Positions 11,465 through 22,414 of a DNA stretch of 64,000 nucleotides are shown here, piece after piece (position 1 is the first letter of the stretch; each line of letters opens with the position of its first letter). Position numbers and translations under genes: made by a program. The DNA is from Verrucomicrobiota bacterium (GTDB taxonomy: Bacteria > Verrucomicrobiota > Verrucomicrobiia > Limisphaerales > J093), in contig JAOSKK010000005.1 in the NCBI GenBank assembly GCA_027493615.1, positions 248,001-312,000 on the forward strand, given 5' to 3'. The notes under the pieces were generated by a model. The model saw nothing but the letters and a program-made list of their open reading frames with translations. It made no database searches and was not told the origin of the DNA.

Positions 11465-11566
11465 GCGGACCTTGACGGAGGCATGAGCATTCAGACTTCA
11501 GGGACTGACCCCAGGGGTGGATTCCGCGCGTGACACGCCGCCCGCCTGCCCCCATCCTCTCCCGCC

Positions 11567-12189
11567 ATGAAATGTCATTGGTTGCTCGGCCTCGTGGCCC
11601 TCAGCCTCGCAGGCGCCTCCGCGTCCGCTCAGCCCTCCCCCCACCCCCGTGAACACCCCCACCCCCAGGCCACCGCCGAGGTCGCCGTCATCAAAACCTC
11701 CGCCGGCGAAATGACCCTCGAGTTCTGGTCCGACGTCGCCCCCAATACCGTCGAGAACTTCAAGAAGCTCGCCCGCCAGGGCTTCTACGACGGCACCGCC
11801 TTCCACCGCATCATCAAAGGCTTCATGATCCAGGGCGGTGACCCGAAGACCAAGGACGCCACCAAGGAGTCCGAATGGGGCACCGGCGACCCCGGCTACA
11901 AGATCAAGGCCGAGTTCAATGACCGGAAACACGTCCGCGGCGTCATCTCCATGGCTCGCGCTGCCCACCCCCGACTCCGCCGGCTGCCAGTTCTTCATCT
12001 GCCTCGACCCCGCCCCCAGCCTCGACCGCCAGTACACCGCCTTTCGGCAAGGTGATCAAAGGCGAGGACGTCCTCCTCAAGCTCGGTGATACCCCCGTCG
12101 GTCCCAGCCGCGGCGGCGAACGTAGCAAGCCCCTCCAGCGCGTCGGCGTCGAGAGCATCAAGATCGTCCCGGCCAGTTCCACCAAGTAA
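11567..12189 (+). CDS. Exported cyclophilin-type peptidyl-prolyl isomerase (frameshifted)
   Basis: A signal peptide (MKCHWLLGLVALSLAGASAS) precedes a complete cyclophilin domain: SAGEMTLEFW, APNTVENFKKLARQGFYDGT, FHRIIKGFMIQGGDP, and after a break SAGCQFFICLD. It should catalyse cis-trans proline isomerisation in the periplasm. Two frame changes occur, at the C run near 11970 and near 12040. The corrected C-terminus reads GKVIKGEDVLLKLGDTPVG and ends at TAA 12187-12189, about 207 residues. The transporter gene starts 20 bases later, so the two may share a transcript. Confidence 0.85.
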
Positions 12190-12209
12190 CCCCGGCGGCA
12201 AGCGCCCCC

Positions 12210-13522
12210 ATGCAAACCGCCGCCTGGAACCCGCCGGGGGACGTTCCCCGTTCCCCCGGTCTTCTGGGTCGCCAACCTCGTTGAGGTCCTCGAACGCTTC
12301 GCTTACTACGGCATCTACTTCGGGTTCGGGATCTACATGACCCAACTCGGGTACTCGCGCGACGACCTCGGCATCGTCCAAAGCCTGTTCCTCCTCTTCT
12401 CGTACGCCATCCCGCTCATCTCCGGCACCTTCGCCGACCGCTTCGGCTTCAAGAAGGTCCTCATCGTCTCCTACCTCGCCTACCTCCCGGCCGTCCTGCT
12501 GCTGATGCTCACCAAGTCCTTCTCGGGCATCGCGCTCACCATGCTCAGCATCGGGTTCGCCGCCGGCATCTTCAAACCGCTCATCGCCGGCACCATCCGG
12601 GTGACCACCGACTCGACCAACAAGACGCTCGGCTTCGGGATCTTCTACGCCATGGTCAACATCGGCGGGTCCTTCCGGGCCCATCGTCGCCGGCCGCCTT
12701 CGCGCCATCTCCTGGGACTATGCCTTCCTGGCCGCCGCCGTCGCCATCGGGTTCATGTTTCTCATCACCGTCTTCTTCTACAAGGAACCCCCGCGCGAGT
12801 TCGCCGGCGAAACCCTCGGGAAGAAGTTCCGCGACATCGGCGTGGCCCTCTCCGACCTGAAATTCACGACCTTCCTCGTCCTGCTGGGCGTCTTCTTCTG
12901 GCTGCCGTTCTGGGCGTTCTTCAACCTCTGCGCCCTGTACGTGGACAGCAACGTCGACACCGCCCGGCTGTACCAGAATCTCCAGGCCGTTTGTGGCACC
13001 TGGTTTGCCAACCTCTTCGCCCAGCAGGACAAGGCAGGCGTGACCCGGATCCTCGGCGAGACCATCTCCCACACCGGCTACATCATCATGCTCCTCCAGT
13101 TGGGGGTGTCGCGGATCTTCGAACGGTTCCGCGCCATGCCCTCATTCATGTTCGGCCTCGTCGTCGCGGCCGTGGGCTTGGGCATCATCGGCCTCGCCCG
13201 CGTCGGACCGCCCGCCCTCGTGTTTCTCGGGATCTTCCTCTTCGCCGTCGGCGAGATGATCACCTCGCCGCGCATTCAGGAATACATCACCTGGATTGCG
13301 CCCAAGGAAAAGGCCGGGCTGTACATGGGATCGAACTTCCTGGCCGTCATGATCGGCGGTTTCACCAGCGGCTTCCTTTACACCTCGCTCTACGGCTGGT
13401 TCGACCAGGCCGGCCATCCCGAACGCGTCTGGTACGTCCTCGGCGCCCATGTCCTCGTCGCCGTCGCGGTCTTCGGGGGTTTTGTGAAGATCGCCGGCGA
13501 GTTCCGCGAGCAAACGTCCTGA
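12210..13522 (+). CDS. POT/MFS-type transporter (two frameshifts)
   Basis: This is a polytopic membrane protein of about 435 residues. The opening WVANLVEVLERFAYYGIYFG matches the first helix of proton-dependent oligopeptide transporters, where ExxER-type residues couple proton movement. GTFADRFGFKKVL is the MFS loop 2-3 signature. Later helices include FTTFLVLLGVFFWLPFWAFF and PALVFLGIFLFAVGEMITSP. I start at ATG 12210; a C run near 12255 must lose one base to join it to the main frame. A second change near 12675 joins YAMVNIGGSF to GPIVAGRLRAISWDYAFL. Likely substrates are small peptides, but this is by family only. Confidence 0.8.
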
Positions 13523-13955
13523 ACAGGCCACTCGCCTGTCATCTCGTACGCCCCTCATCTGTAGGCCGCGTGCCCTCACGCGGCGCAGCGCCTTTCCCCG
13601 TTCTCGGCGGCCTTCGTGTCTCTGCGGTTGAAGCCGTCGCGTCGCCACCGCTGAGACTCGAAGCCCGTCGAGAAGCTGACAGGCCGAGGAACGCAAGCAG
13701 AGGCGGGAACACCACGATCATCCCCCGCCCTCGGACGCACCGCTGGTGAAAGCCGTTATCGTGAACTGGGATGCTTGACGATCTCCCTCGCGCTGGGGCG
13801 CGCACTGGCGGCAAAAAGCGTTGACGACACCGGAGACGTCGGCCTAGCGTCCCCGCGTTCCTGGAAGCGACGGGCCGGATGCCTTCCACCCGTCTCCTTT
13901 CCAGGTGCGTAACAACAACTCAACTCACCCAGGTGCATCAAACCAGAACCCACCC
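13523..13955. other. Intergenic region with a short repeat and possible promoter
   Basis: No convincing gene is seen in these 433 bases. At 13561-13585 there is GTAGGCCGCGTG-CC-CTCACGCGGC, a dyad resembling family A. Around 13585-13630 lies a TTTCCCCGTT...TCTGCGGTTGAAG stretch of the low-complexity kind also seen near 22300. A possible promoter is listed separately. Confidence 0.6.
13821..13850 (+). promoter_or_regulatory. Possible sigma-70-like promoter before the LamG-like gene
   Basis: TTGACG at 13821-13826 and TAGCGT at 13845-13850 are separated by 18 bases, about 105 bases before ATG 13956. The -35 box is strong and the -10 box weak. This is a pattern match only. Confidence 0.35.
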
Positions 13956-16900
13956 ATGACACACCGTTTCCCCTACCTCTGGCACCACGGTCTGCTCGCC
14001 GCCACTGCCCTGTGGCTGGCTGGCCCAGGTCCAATACCGCAGCTCGAAGCGGCCGCGCCGCCCGGATTGATCACGAAGGACAAGGTCCGCGCCCTCGAAG
14101 GCGTGTTCCGCGGTGGCTCGAATTTCACCCCCGACCGCGGGGGGCGCACCGGCAACGCCGGCGACCGGGCCGCCGACCTCAGCCCCGGCAACCGGGGCCC
14201 CGTTTATGTCGCCAACGGCGGCTTCCTCAACGAAGCCAGCGCCAACGACGAGATGAGCTTCGCCATCTGGATCAAGAAGACCGACACAGCCCCGACCGGC
14301 AACTCGGTGTTCTGGGGTGTCTCCCCTTCGAGCAACAACGGTTCGCGCGGCTGGCAGGTCCACCTGCCCTGGTCCGACAGCAACATCTACTTCGACACCT
14401 CCGGCTGCTGTGAAGCCGACCTCCGCCGCATCAACGCCAGCATCGAAACCTTCCCCTACTACTCCTTCGACTACAGTTGGTGGCAGGACTGGCACTTCTT
14501 CGTCTTCTCGAAAAAGGCCGCCACCAAGCAGATCTGGATCGATGGTGAACTCTTCCTCGAAGGCGAGAACACGGCTCCCCTCCCCACCGACTTCACCGAG
14601 CTCTTTCTCGGCTCGGACAGTGCCGGCGCCAGCGTGTTCAACGGCCTGATCGACGACTTCTCGATCTACGGCACCGCCCTCACCCAGGCGCAGATCAACC
14701 AGCTCAAGAGCGGCACCGCCCCCCACCGCCCTCCCCACCACCGCCAAGCTGCTCGCCTATTGGGATTTCAACGATTACCCCACCTCGGGCTACCTGGTCT
14801 CCCTCAGCCCCGCCCCCGGTGCCACTGGCGCCCGCCCCGACCTCATCGAGATCGTCTGGGTCCAGGGCACACCCGCCTGGGACCAGAACTCGGTGACCCT
14901 CAAGGTGGACGGCGCGACCGTGACCCCCACCTTCACGGTGAACGCCGACCGGTTGACCATCCGCTATGTTCCAAATCCCATGTTCGCTGCCCAGTCCACC
15001 CACACGGTGGCGCTCACCTACCCCCTGGCCGGTGGTGGGTCGGACACGTATGAGTGGAAGTTCACCGTCGGAGCCTTCACCCGTGATCTCGTACAGTCCC
15101 GCATCGGCGTTTTCCGCGGCGGCTCGACCTTCACGCCCGCGGGCGGCGGTCGCACCGGAACCGGGTCGGATCGCGCCGTCGAGTTCGGCAACGGTACGGG
15201 ACCCATTTCCATCGTGCAGGTCGACTTCCTGAACCAAGCCGCGGCCAACGACGAGATGACCTTCGCCATCTGGGCCAAGAAGTACGACATCGCCAACAAC
15301 TCCGTCTTCTGGGGCATCTCGCCTTCAAGCTCGAGCAACCTGCGCGGCTGGCAGGCGCACCTGCCCTGGAGCAACAACAACATCTACTTCGACACCGCCG
15401 GCTGCTGTGACGGGAGCACCCAGCGCATCAACGCTCCTATCACCGATTTTGCCGGATACTCAGGTGACGAGACCTGGTGGCGCGACTGGCACTTCTTCGT
15501 CTTCTCCAAGAAAGGCGAGGTCAAGCAGATCTGGATCGACGGCACCCTCTTCCTCGAAGGCTACAACACGGCTCCCCTCCCCACGGACTTCAACGAACTG
15601 TTGCTCGGCGCCGAGCCTCCGGCCGGCAACCTGTTCCACGGCCAGATCGACGACTTCTCGGTCTATCGCACCGCCCTGACCGAAGCCCAGATCGGTCAGC
15701 TCCGCAGCGGCACCTCGCCCCAGGCGTTGCCCGCCGCTGCCGGACTGCTCGCGTACTGGAACTTCGACGACATGCCCGCGGAGGGCCTGTTCGTCTCGTT
15801 CACGCCGGAGCCCGATACCCTGACTGCCGACCCGAACCTGATCCGCGTCGTGCACGCCGAGGGCACCCCGGCCTGGGACACCAGCAAGGTCAGCCTCCTG
15901 CTCGACGGCACCGCGATCAACGCCACCGTCACCCAGGCCAGCGGCTTGACCACGGTAACCTACGTGCCCAGCCCAATCCTGGCGGCCGGTTCCCATCACA
16001 CCGCCACCATTCGTTACCCGGGCGCCGATGGCACCACGATCCTGAGTCGCGACTGGGAGTTCACCGTGGCTTCTTACACCAAGGATGTCCTCCACTCCTA
16101 TGTGGGTGTCCTCCGCGGGCCGGCCAAATTCACCGCCGACGGCGGCGGCCGCACCGGCCAGGCGGGCGACTTCGGCATCGACTTTGGCACCGTCAACAAC
16201 CGCCAGGGCGTGTTCATTGGCGACGCCTCCTGGCTCAATCAGGCCTCGGCCACCGACCAGTTTGCCGTGGCGGGCTGGCAGAAACTCCACAACGTGGCGG
16301 ATTCCGCGTTCTTCTGGGCCGTCTCGCCCTCCAGCAGCGGCACCCAGCGCGGCGTCGGCACCCACACCCCGTGGAGCAACAACAACCTGTACTTCGACAC
16401 CGCCGGTTGCTGTGACGCCGCCACGCAGCGCATCAACGGTCCTATCACCGATTTCCTGGGATACTCGGGTGACGTGGCCTGGTGGCGCGACTGGCACCAC
16501 TTCGTGTTCCAGAAGAACGCCGAGGTGAAACAGATCTGGATCGACGGTCAGCTCTTCCTGGAGGGCTACAATACCAACCCACTGCCAACCGACTTCACCA
16601 CAGCCTGGTTCGGCTATAACCCCGCCGACAACGGCGGCCTCCAGGGCATCCTCGATGACATGGCCATCTACGGCGCCGCGCTCACCGAGGCCCAGGTCGG
16701 CCAGCTCGCCGCCGGCAGTTCGCCACAGTCGCTCCCCGCCACGGCCAAGCTGCTGGCGTACTGGAACTTCAACGACGCCTCGGTCCCCGTCCCCGTGCTC
16801 AACGTCAGTTACAGCGCGGGCAACGTGACGATCACCTGGACCAACGGCGGCACCCTCCAGCAGGCCACCAGCGTCACCGGCCCTTACACCGACATCGCCG

Positions 16901-16968
16901 GAGCCACGTCCGGCACCCACACGGAGGCCGCCTCGGCCGCCCAGCGCTACTTCCGCGTCCGCAAATAA
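13956..16968 (+). CDS. Large exported protein with three LamG/ConA-like repeats (one frameshift)
   Basis: After a signal peptide ([19 protein letters not shown]) the protein has three homologous repeats of about 230 residues, at roughly 14085-14760, 15095-15770 and 16090-16770. Each contains [15 protein letters not shown], a RTGxxxD turn, [22 protein letters not shown], [16 protein letters not shown], DDFSxYxTALT and LLAYWNF. The fold matches LamG/concanavalin-A-like jelly rolls that bind sugars. Ig-like linkers separate the repeats. The C-terminus ([18 protein letters not shown] ending YFRVRK) is a common anchoring-type tail in exported proteins of this phylum. One frame change lies at the C run near 14720. 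The paired Cys in every repeat may bind metal or form a disulfide. Total about 1004 residues; surface adhesion or glycan binding is inferred. Confidence 0.8.
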
Positions 16969-17000
16969 GCCGCGCCTTCGCGCTCTTCTCCCCCCACCAC

Positions 17001-17031
17001 GGAGACCGGACGCCCGTCCGGTCTCCTTTTT
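17001..17031 (+). terminator. Intrinsic terminator after the LamG-like gene
   Basis: A perfect 11-bp stem GGAGACCGGAC / GTCCGGTCTCC with a GCCC loop is followed by TTTTT. It lies 32 bases after the TAA of the plus-strand gene. The minus-strand peptidase gene ends at 17033, so the structure sits between two convergent genes. Confidence 0.9.
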
Positions 17032-17032
17032 C

Positions 17033-18785
17033 TTACCTCGTTCGCGCAGGTGGAACCGCCCGCTCCCGGCGCGCCTTGAACTCGCTGCCCTCCAGCCACG
17101 CCGGCCAGGGACGACGCTGCGCCACGGCCCAACCCACGTAGAGCATCAACTGCGTGTCCTCGACCGCCCCCGTCAGGTCCCCAGTCCGGCCTCACTTCGT
17201 CGGTGACCCGGTGGTAATGGTCGCGCAGGTACTCCTCGTCCTTCTGCCGGCCGTAATCCGCTGAACGCCCCACGTAGTCGATGCCGCTCTTGAAATAGAG
17301 GGCGGGGATGCCCACGTTCGCGAACTCGAAATGGTCCGAGCGGTAAAAGTACCCTTTCTCCGGCTCGGAATCGGGCTTCACCACGCGCCCCTGAACCCGG
17401 GCACCCTCCTCGAGCAACCCCTCGAGCGTGCTCTGTCCGCTGCCGATCACCTCGACGTCCCGCGTGCGGCCCCAGGGATTCATCGCGTCCACATTCACGT
17501 TCGCCAACGTCCGGTCGGGTGGATAGAGCGGATGCCGCGCATAGTAGGCAGCGCCCAGCAAGCCCTTCTCCTCGGCCGTCACGGCCAGAAACACGATGGA
17601 ACGGGCGGGGGCACGCCGGAGCTTCGTGAACGCTTCCGCCACCTCGAGCACCGCCGCCACGCCCGTGGCGTTGTCCACCGCGCCGTTGTAGATCCCGTCG
17701 CCCGCCAGCCCGGGGTCGCGTCCCAGGTGATCCCAGTGCGCCGTGTAAACCACATACTCGTCCCGACGTGCTCCGGCCGAGCCCGGCAGCAGCGCCGCCA
17801 CGTTACGCGAGCGAACCTCCCGCAACTCGTTCCGCAGACTGAACCGCGTGGTGAGACTCATCGGAACCGGGCGGAAATCCGGTCGCGCCGCCCGCGCTTT
17901 CAGTTCGTCGTAATCCAACCCTGCCGCCGTGCAGAGCTTCCGGGCCTGGGCGAGCGTGATCCATCCCTCGATGGCGGCCCGTGCCAGATTGCGGTCCTCC
18001 CGTGCCAGATCGAACTTCTCGGCCGTGTTGCTCTCCGCCACCACGGACCACGGATAACCGGCCGGTCCGTCTTCATGCACAATGATGGCGGCCGCCGCGC
18101 CCTTCTCGGCCGCGATCTCGTACTTGTAGGTCCACCGACCGTAGTACGTCATGGCGCGCCCTTTGAAGTACCTCGGATCGAGTTGGGCGGGATCGTTCGG
18201 GTCGGGCACGGGCGGATCGTTGACGAGCATGAGGATCGTCTTCCCGCGGACGTCCACGCCTTTGTAGTCGTCCCATTGGTATTCGGGCGCCACCACGCCG
18301 TAGCCCACAAACACCAGGTCGTTCTCCGGCACCGCCAGCTCCGGGACGAAGCGCATGGTCCAAATCACGCCCTCGGTAGGCAGTGCCACGGACGTTGCTT
18401 GCCCTCCTGCCAGGTATTCGAAACGGGGGTTGACCGTGTTGATACCCATCAGCGGGACCTCCTGCACCCAGGTGCCGTCCAGGTTCCCGGGCCGCAACCC
18501 CAACCGCGCAAATTCTCCGGTCAGATACGCCACGGTCTTCACCTCGCCCGCTGTCCCCGGGGCACGACCCTCGAACTCGTCCGACGCCAGGACACGCGTA
18601 TGCCGCAAGAGATCCTCTGCGGTGATGCTGTTCCAGGCGGGCCGCAGCGCCCGCGGCAATCCCGCGGCCGAGGCCCCGCCCACGGTGAGGAAGGCAGCGA
18701 TCCACGGAGCCAACTGCCAGGCGATTCGTCGGTGGGCCGCAGGCGCCCGTGCACCACGGCTTGGCCGCAGCCTTGCCCCACCCAT
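17033..18785 (-). CDS. M28-family zinc aminopeptidase, exported (one frameshift)
   Basis: The protein has a signal-like segment ([18 protein letters not shown]), then a PA-domain-like insertion around [20 protein letters not shown]. The M28 catalytic core follows: [49 protein letters not shown] and [17 protein letters not shown]. These supply two zinc sites and the catalytic Glu. About 585 residues is usual for exported M28 peptidases with a PA domain. Near 17185 the frame changes and the true C-terminus reads [20 protein letters not shown], ending at TAA 17033-17035. ATG 18785 is used because it sits closest to the signal segment; the frame is open further upstream. Confidence 0.85.
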
Positions 18786-19079
18786 CACTGGCAATGCCAC
18801 CCCATCGGCACGCACGGGTTCATGGAAGAGATTCAGGATCGTGTAACACATGCGCCGCGAATGCACCACACCCGCGAGGGACACGCAAGGACCGGCACCG
18901 CCCAATCGTCTTTCCTCCCAGACCCAACGCAGCTCCACTGCCGCCCCATCCGCGTCATCCGCGTCATCCGCGGTCCCAACCCCGTTCCCCCTCGGGACCT
19001 TTCGTCTTGAACCCCTCCCCGTTTCGGCCACGCTCCCTCCCATCCGAACAGCGCAGCGCGCCACCCACGTCCGACGCCC
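18786..19079. other. Divergent intergenic region with a 9-base tandem repeat
   Basis: These 294 bases lie between the divergent peptidase and UMF1 transporter genes. CCGCGTCAT is repeated at 18950-18973 and followed by CCGCGG. No gene or clear promoter could be picked out by eye. Confidence 0.5.
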
Positions 19080-20577
19080 ATGAAGCTCTCCCGCCTTTAT
19101 CCGCTGCGGGGGTTGCCTCGCCAGCGCCAATTGTGGTCCTGGATCTCGTTCGACGTCGCCAACCAGTCGTTCACCCTCATCATCAACACGCTGCTCTTCT
19201 CCGTCTTCTTCTCGAAGGTGGTGGTGCGCGACGACGCGATTGATGACCGGCTGTGGGCCTTGACCTACGGCAGCAGCATGCTGCTCACCGCGCTGCTCTC
19301 CCCCCTCGCGGGCGCAGCGGCGGACGAACGGGCCTTCAAGAAGCGGTTCCTGATCGGCTCGGGCGTGCTGTGCGGCATCTTGACCTGCGGACTGGGCCTC
19401 CTGCAGCCGGGTCAACTCTGGCTGGCCGTCCTTCTCTACGTCCCCGCCAACTTCGCGTTCGCGATCGGCGAGAACTTCCTGGCGAGTTTCCTTCCCGGTC
19501 TGGCGCGCCAGGACCAGGTGGGGCGGGTGAGCGGCTTCTCCTGGGCGTGCGCTTACACCGCCGCACTGCTTCTCCTGGTCCTCACCGCCGGCGCGATGGT
19601 CCTGTTCAAGTGGGAATCGCCGGAAGCCTGGCGACCTTTCTTCGTGTTCGCCGGTCTGTGGTTCCTGGGGTTCATCATCCCCACCGTTCTGTGGCTCGAC
19701 GAACCGCCCGTCACGGGCGTCGCGCATCCGGGACGAAGCCTGCTCGCGGCCGGGATCGTCCGGTTGCGGGAATCGGTGTCCCCAGACCGCGAAGCACCGG
19801 GACTTGGCCCTGCTGCTGACGGCGTCCCTGTTCTACGGGACGGGCATCAGTGTGGTGGTGTTCTTCGCCAGCAAATTGGCGGTCGAGTATGGCTTCCAGC
19901 AGGTGCACTTGGTGGTGTTCGTCGGCGTGATCACGATCTCGGGCATCCTCGGCACCATCGTTCCGACGCTTTACCAGGACCGCCTGGGCCATCGGCGGTC
20001 GGTGGTCATCTTCCTTCTGATCTGGCTCGTGACCGTGCTGGGGTTCGCCTGGTATGCGCGCCTGCACCAAATCCACACGCTGGCTGGAGGTGGAGACGGA
20101 TTCCCCACCTGGCCCCTTTGGTTGATCGGGAACCTGTTGGGCTTCGGGCTCGGTTCGCTGGGCTCGGCCAACCGGGCGTTCGTCAGCTACCTGGCGCCGC
20201 CCAACCGCGAGGCCGAGGTCTTTGGCATGTGGGGCCTGATCTGGAAGCTGTCCGCCATCACGACGTTCCCCTTCGCCTGGGTGAAGGACACCGTGGGAAC
20301 CCCGCAGGCGCTCCTGGTGCTCGCAGGTTTTCTGTCGGTGGGGCTGGCGCTCACGCTCTTCGTCAACGAACCCCGCGGCTTTGCCGCCGCCCGCCAACCC
20401 CCGTCTCTCCCCGTAGGAGCCGACGTCAGGAGGCTCATCCTCCCAAGGCGGAGTCTCGTCACCTCGTCTCCTACCCTCCGGTCGCGGTCTCGCGCCCTCT
20501 CCCACCCGGCGCGCCAGCAACCCGCCGCTCCCTCAGGCTGGCCAACGCGTCCGGACTTCCCTACGCTCCTGCCGTGA
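19080..20577 (+). CDS. UMF1/Atg22-like MFS transporter with repeat-derived C-terminus (one frameshift)
   Basis: The N-terminus [20 protein letters not shown] is the UMF1/Atg22-type signature. About eleven membrane segments follow, with an MFS-like loop [16 protein letters not shown]. One frame change occurs near 19783, at CCCC in GTGTCCCCAGACC. It joins RESVS to [18 protein letters not shown]. After the last helix ([19 protein letters not shown]) the frame reads through an inverted pair of family A repeats at 20413-20474, adding PVGADVRRL and [10 protein letters not shown] before stopping at TGA 20575-20577. The normal protein end is probably near 20385. The substrate is unknown; amino acid export is typical of Atg22. 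Confidence 0.82.
20413..20474. repeat. Family A palindromic repeat, inverted pair inside the UMF1 transporter frame
   Basis: A forward copy (20413-20436, GTAGGAGCCGACGTCAGGAG...) faces a reversed copy (20451-20474) across a 14-base spacer, forming a long imperfect hairpin. Both arms lie within the open frame at the 3' end of the transporter gene. Confidence 0.85.
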
Positions 20578-20653
20578 ACGACGCTGGTTCAGCACCGCCC
20601 GATGCACCTGCCGTGCACCTGAACACAGCCAGTTGCTTCAACGCCCCTTCCTC

Positions 20654-22410
20654 ATGAACCCGTGGATTCCTCTCCGTCTCGGCACCCTTGCCCTCGCCCT
20701 CCTCACCGTCGCCCACGCCGCCGAGGCGCTCCCCCGTAGCTCTCCCGAAGCCCAGGGGGTTGCGTCCGGTGCGCTGCTCGACCTGGTCGACATCCTGGAT
20801 CAGGAGATCGAAGGGCTGCACAGCGTGATGGTGGTGCGACGCGGCCATGTGATTGCTGAAGGGTGGTGGGCGCCTTACGCCGCCGGGCACAACCATGTCC
20901 TCTATTCCCTGAGCAAGAGCTTCACGTCGACCGCCGTCGGCCTGGCCGTCGCCGAAGGTCGCCTGAGCATCGACGATGAAGTGCTGAAGTTCTTTCCCGC
21001 CGAGGCGCCGGCCGAGCCCAGCCCCAATCTCATGGCCATGCGCGTCCGCGACCTGCTGACCATGGCCACCGGGCACCAGGACGAACCGCCGATGTCACCT
21101 GATGCGATGTCGGCCCGGTCTTTCCTGGCGCACCCGGTGCCGCATCTGCCGGGCACCCACTTCAAGTACAACACCCCCGCCACCTTCATGCAGTCCGCCA
21201 TCGTGCAACAGGTGACGGGGCAGACGGTCCTGGACTACCTGCGCCCTCGCCTGTTCGAGCCGCTGGGCATCACACACCCGGCGTGGGACACCAACTTCCA
21301 GGGCGTGACCCTCGGCGGCTATGGCCTGCGCGTGCGCACCGAGGACATCGCCAAGCTCGGTCAGCTCTACCTCCAGCAAGGGCGCTGGAACGGTCGGCAA
21401 CTGCTCCCGGCCGCGTGGGTCGAGGCGGCGTCGTCCCGGCAGGTCTCGAATGGCAGCAACCCCAACAGCGACTGGAACCAGGGTTACGGTTTCCAGTTCT
21501 GGCGCTGCCGGCACAACGCCTTCCGCGGCGACGGCGCCTTTGGCCAGTACTGCGTCGTGATGCCCGACCAGGAAGCCGTCATCGCCATCACCAGCGGCGT
21601 CCGCGACATGCAGGCCGTGCTCAATGTGCTTTGGGACAAGTTCCTCCCGGCGTGCAACCCCGAAAGGCTCTCTCGCGATCCGGCCGCCCAGACCCGGTTG
21701 AACGAGCGGTTGGCGCGGCTGGAACTCCCCCGCGGCGCAGGGCGCCGAAACGTCCCCCGCTGCCACGCGCGCCCTCAACCGGCGGTTCGTCTTCCCGGCG
21801 AACGATCAGCGGCTCACGAGCGTCACGTTGGCCTCCGCGGATGGCGGTTCGAGCCTGAAGCTCACCCTTGAGCTTGATGGCAGCGAACTGGTCCTGCCGG
21901 CGGGGGTTTCGTCGCTGGCAGACCGGCCGGTCCAGGTTCCCCGCCGGACCCCTCGCGCAGTTCTCCGACGAACCGGTGGCCGGCACTTTCGGGTGGGTGT
22001 CGGACCACACGCTCGAGATCAAGGTCTGCGCGTACGAGACCCCGTTCAACCTCCGGCTCCGACTCGCCTTCGAGGGGGATCGGGTCACTCTGGACCGCGA
22101 GGCCAACGTGTCCTTCGGCCCCACGAAGTCCGGCACTTTGGTCGGCCGCGCCGAACCGCGGCCGGACTCCAACCAGCCGGGGTTTCTCTCCGGGAAACCC
22201 TGGCTCCGGCAAAGCCCGCCAAACACGCCGGCAGACGCCAACGAAGGGGCCACGGAGGGCGGGGGGACCCACGGTCCACCCACCCAACCCGTCGCTCTCG
22301 TCCCGCCCCTTTCGCGGCTCTTCGCGCCTTTCGCGGGCAGAACGCTCAGGCTGAGTCTCGTCACCTCGACTCCTACCCGGAGCTCGACCAGTAGCCACGT
22401 TGGCTTCTGA
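20654..22410 (+). CDS. Exported beta-lactamase-fold serine hydrolase (frameshifted)
   Basis: A signal peptide (LRLGTLALALLTVAHAAEA) leads into a class C beta-lactamase/DD-peptidase fold. SLSKSFTS holds the SxxK nucleophile near residue 93. KYNT near residue 178 is the YxN motif, and FQGVTLGGYGLRVRTEDIAKLG is typical of the esterase-like branch. It probably hydrolyses a peptide or ester rather than resisting drugs. Frame changes occur near 21745 and 21945, joining the catalytic domain to a small C-terminal beta domain (SVTLASADGGSSLKLTLELD, VSDHTLEIKVCAYETPFNLR). Beyond about 22170 the frame has low-complexity sequence and a family A repeat, giving a tail with SLVTSTPT. That tail is probably not part of the original protein. 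Confidence 0.82.
22353..22376 (-). repeat. Family A palindromic repeat in the 3' end of the serine hydrolase frame
   Basis: A reversed copy, GAGTCTCGTCACCTCGACTC followed by CTAC, is read as SLVTSTPT in the hydrolase frame. It is preceded at about 22300-22345 by a CTTTCGCGGC/CTTTCGCGGG low-complexity stretch. Confidence 0.85.
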
Positions 22411-22414
22411 TGCT

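Noticed and set aside
13539..13889. A 116-codon minus-strand frame between the transporter and LamG-like genes
   Set aside because: Arg/Pro/Gly-rich, overlaps repeat-like DNA and shows no domain.
17331..19010. A 559-codon plus-strand frame over the M28 peptidase
   Set aside because: Antisense shadow of a gene with complete zinc-peptidase motifs.
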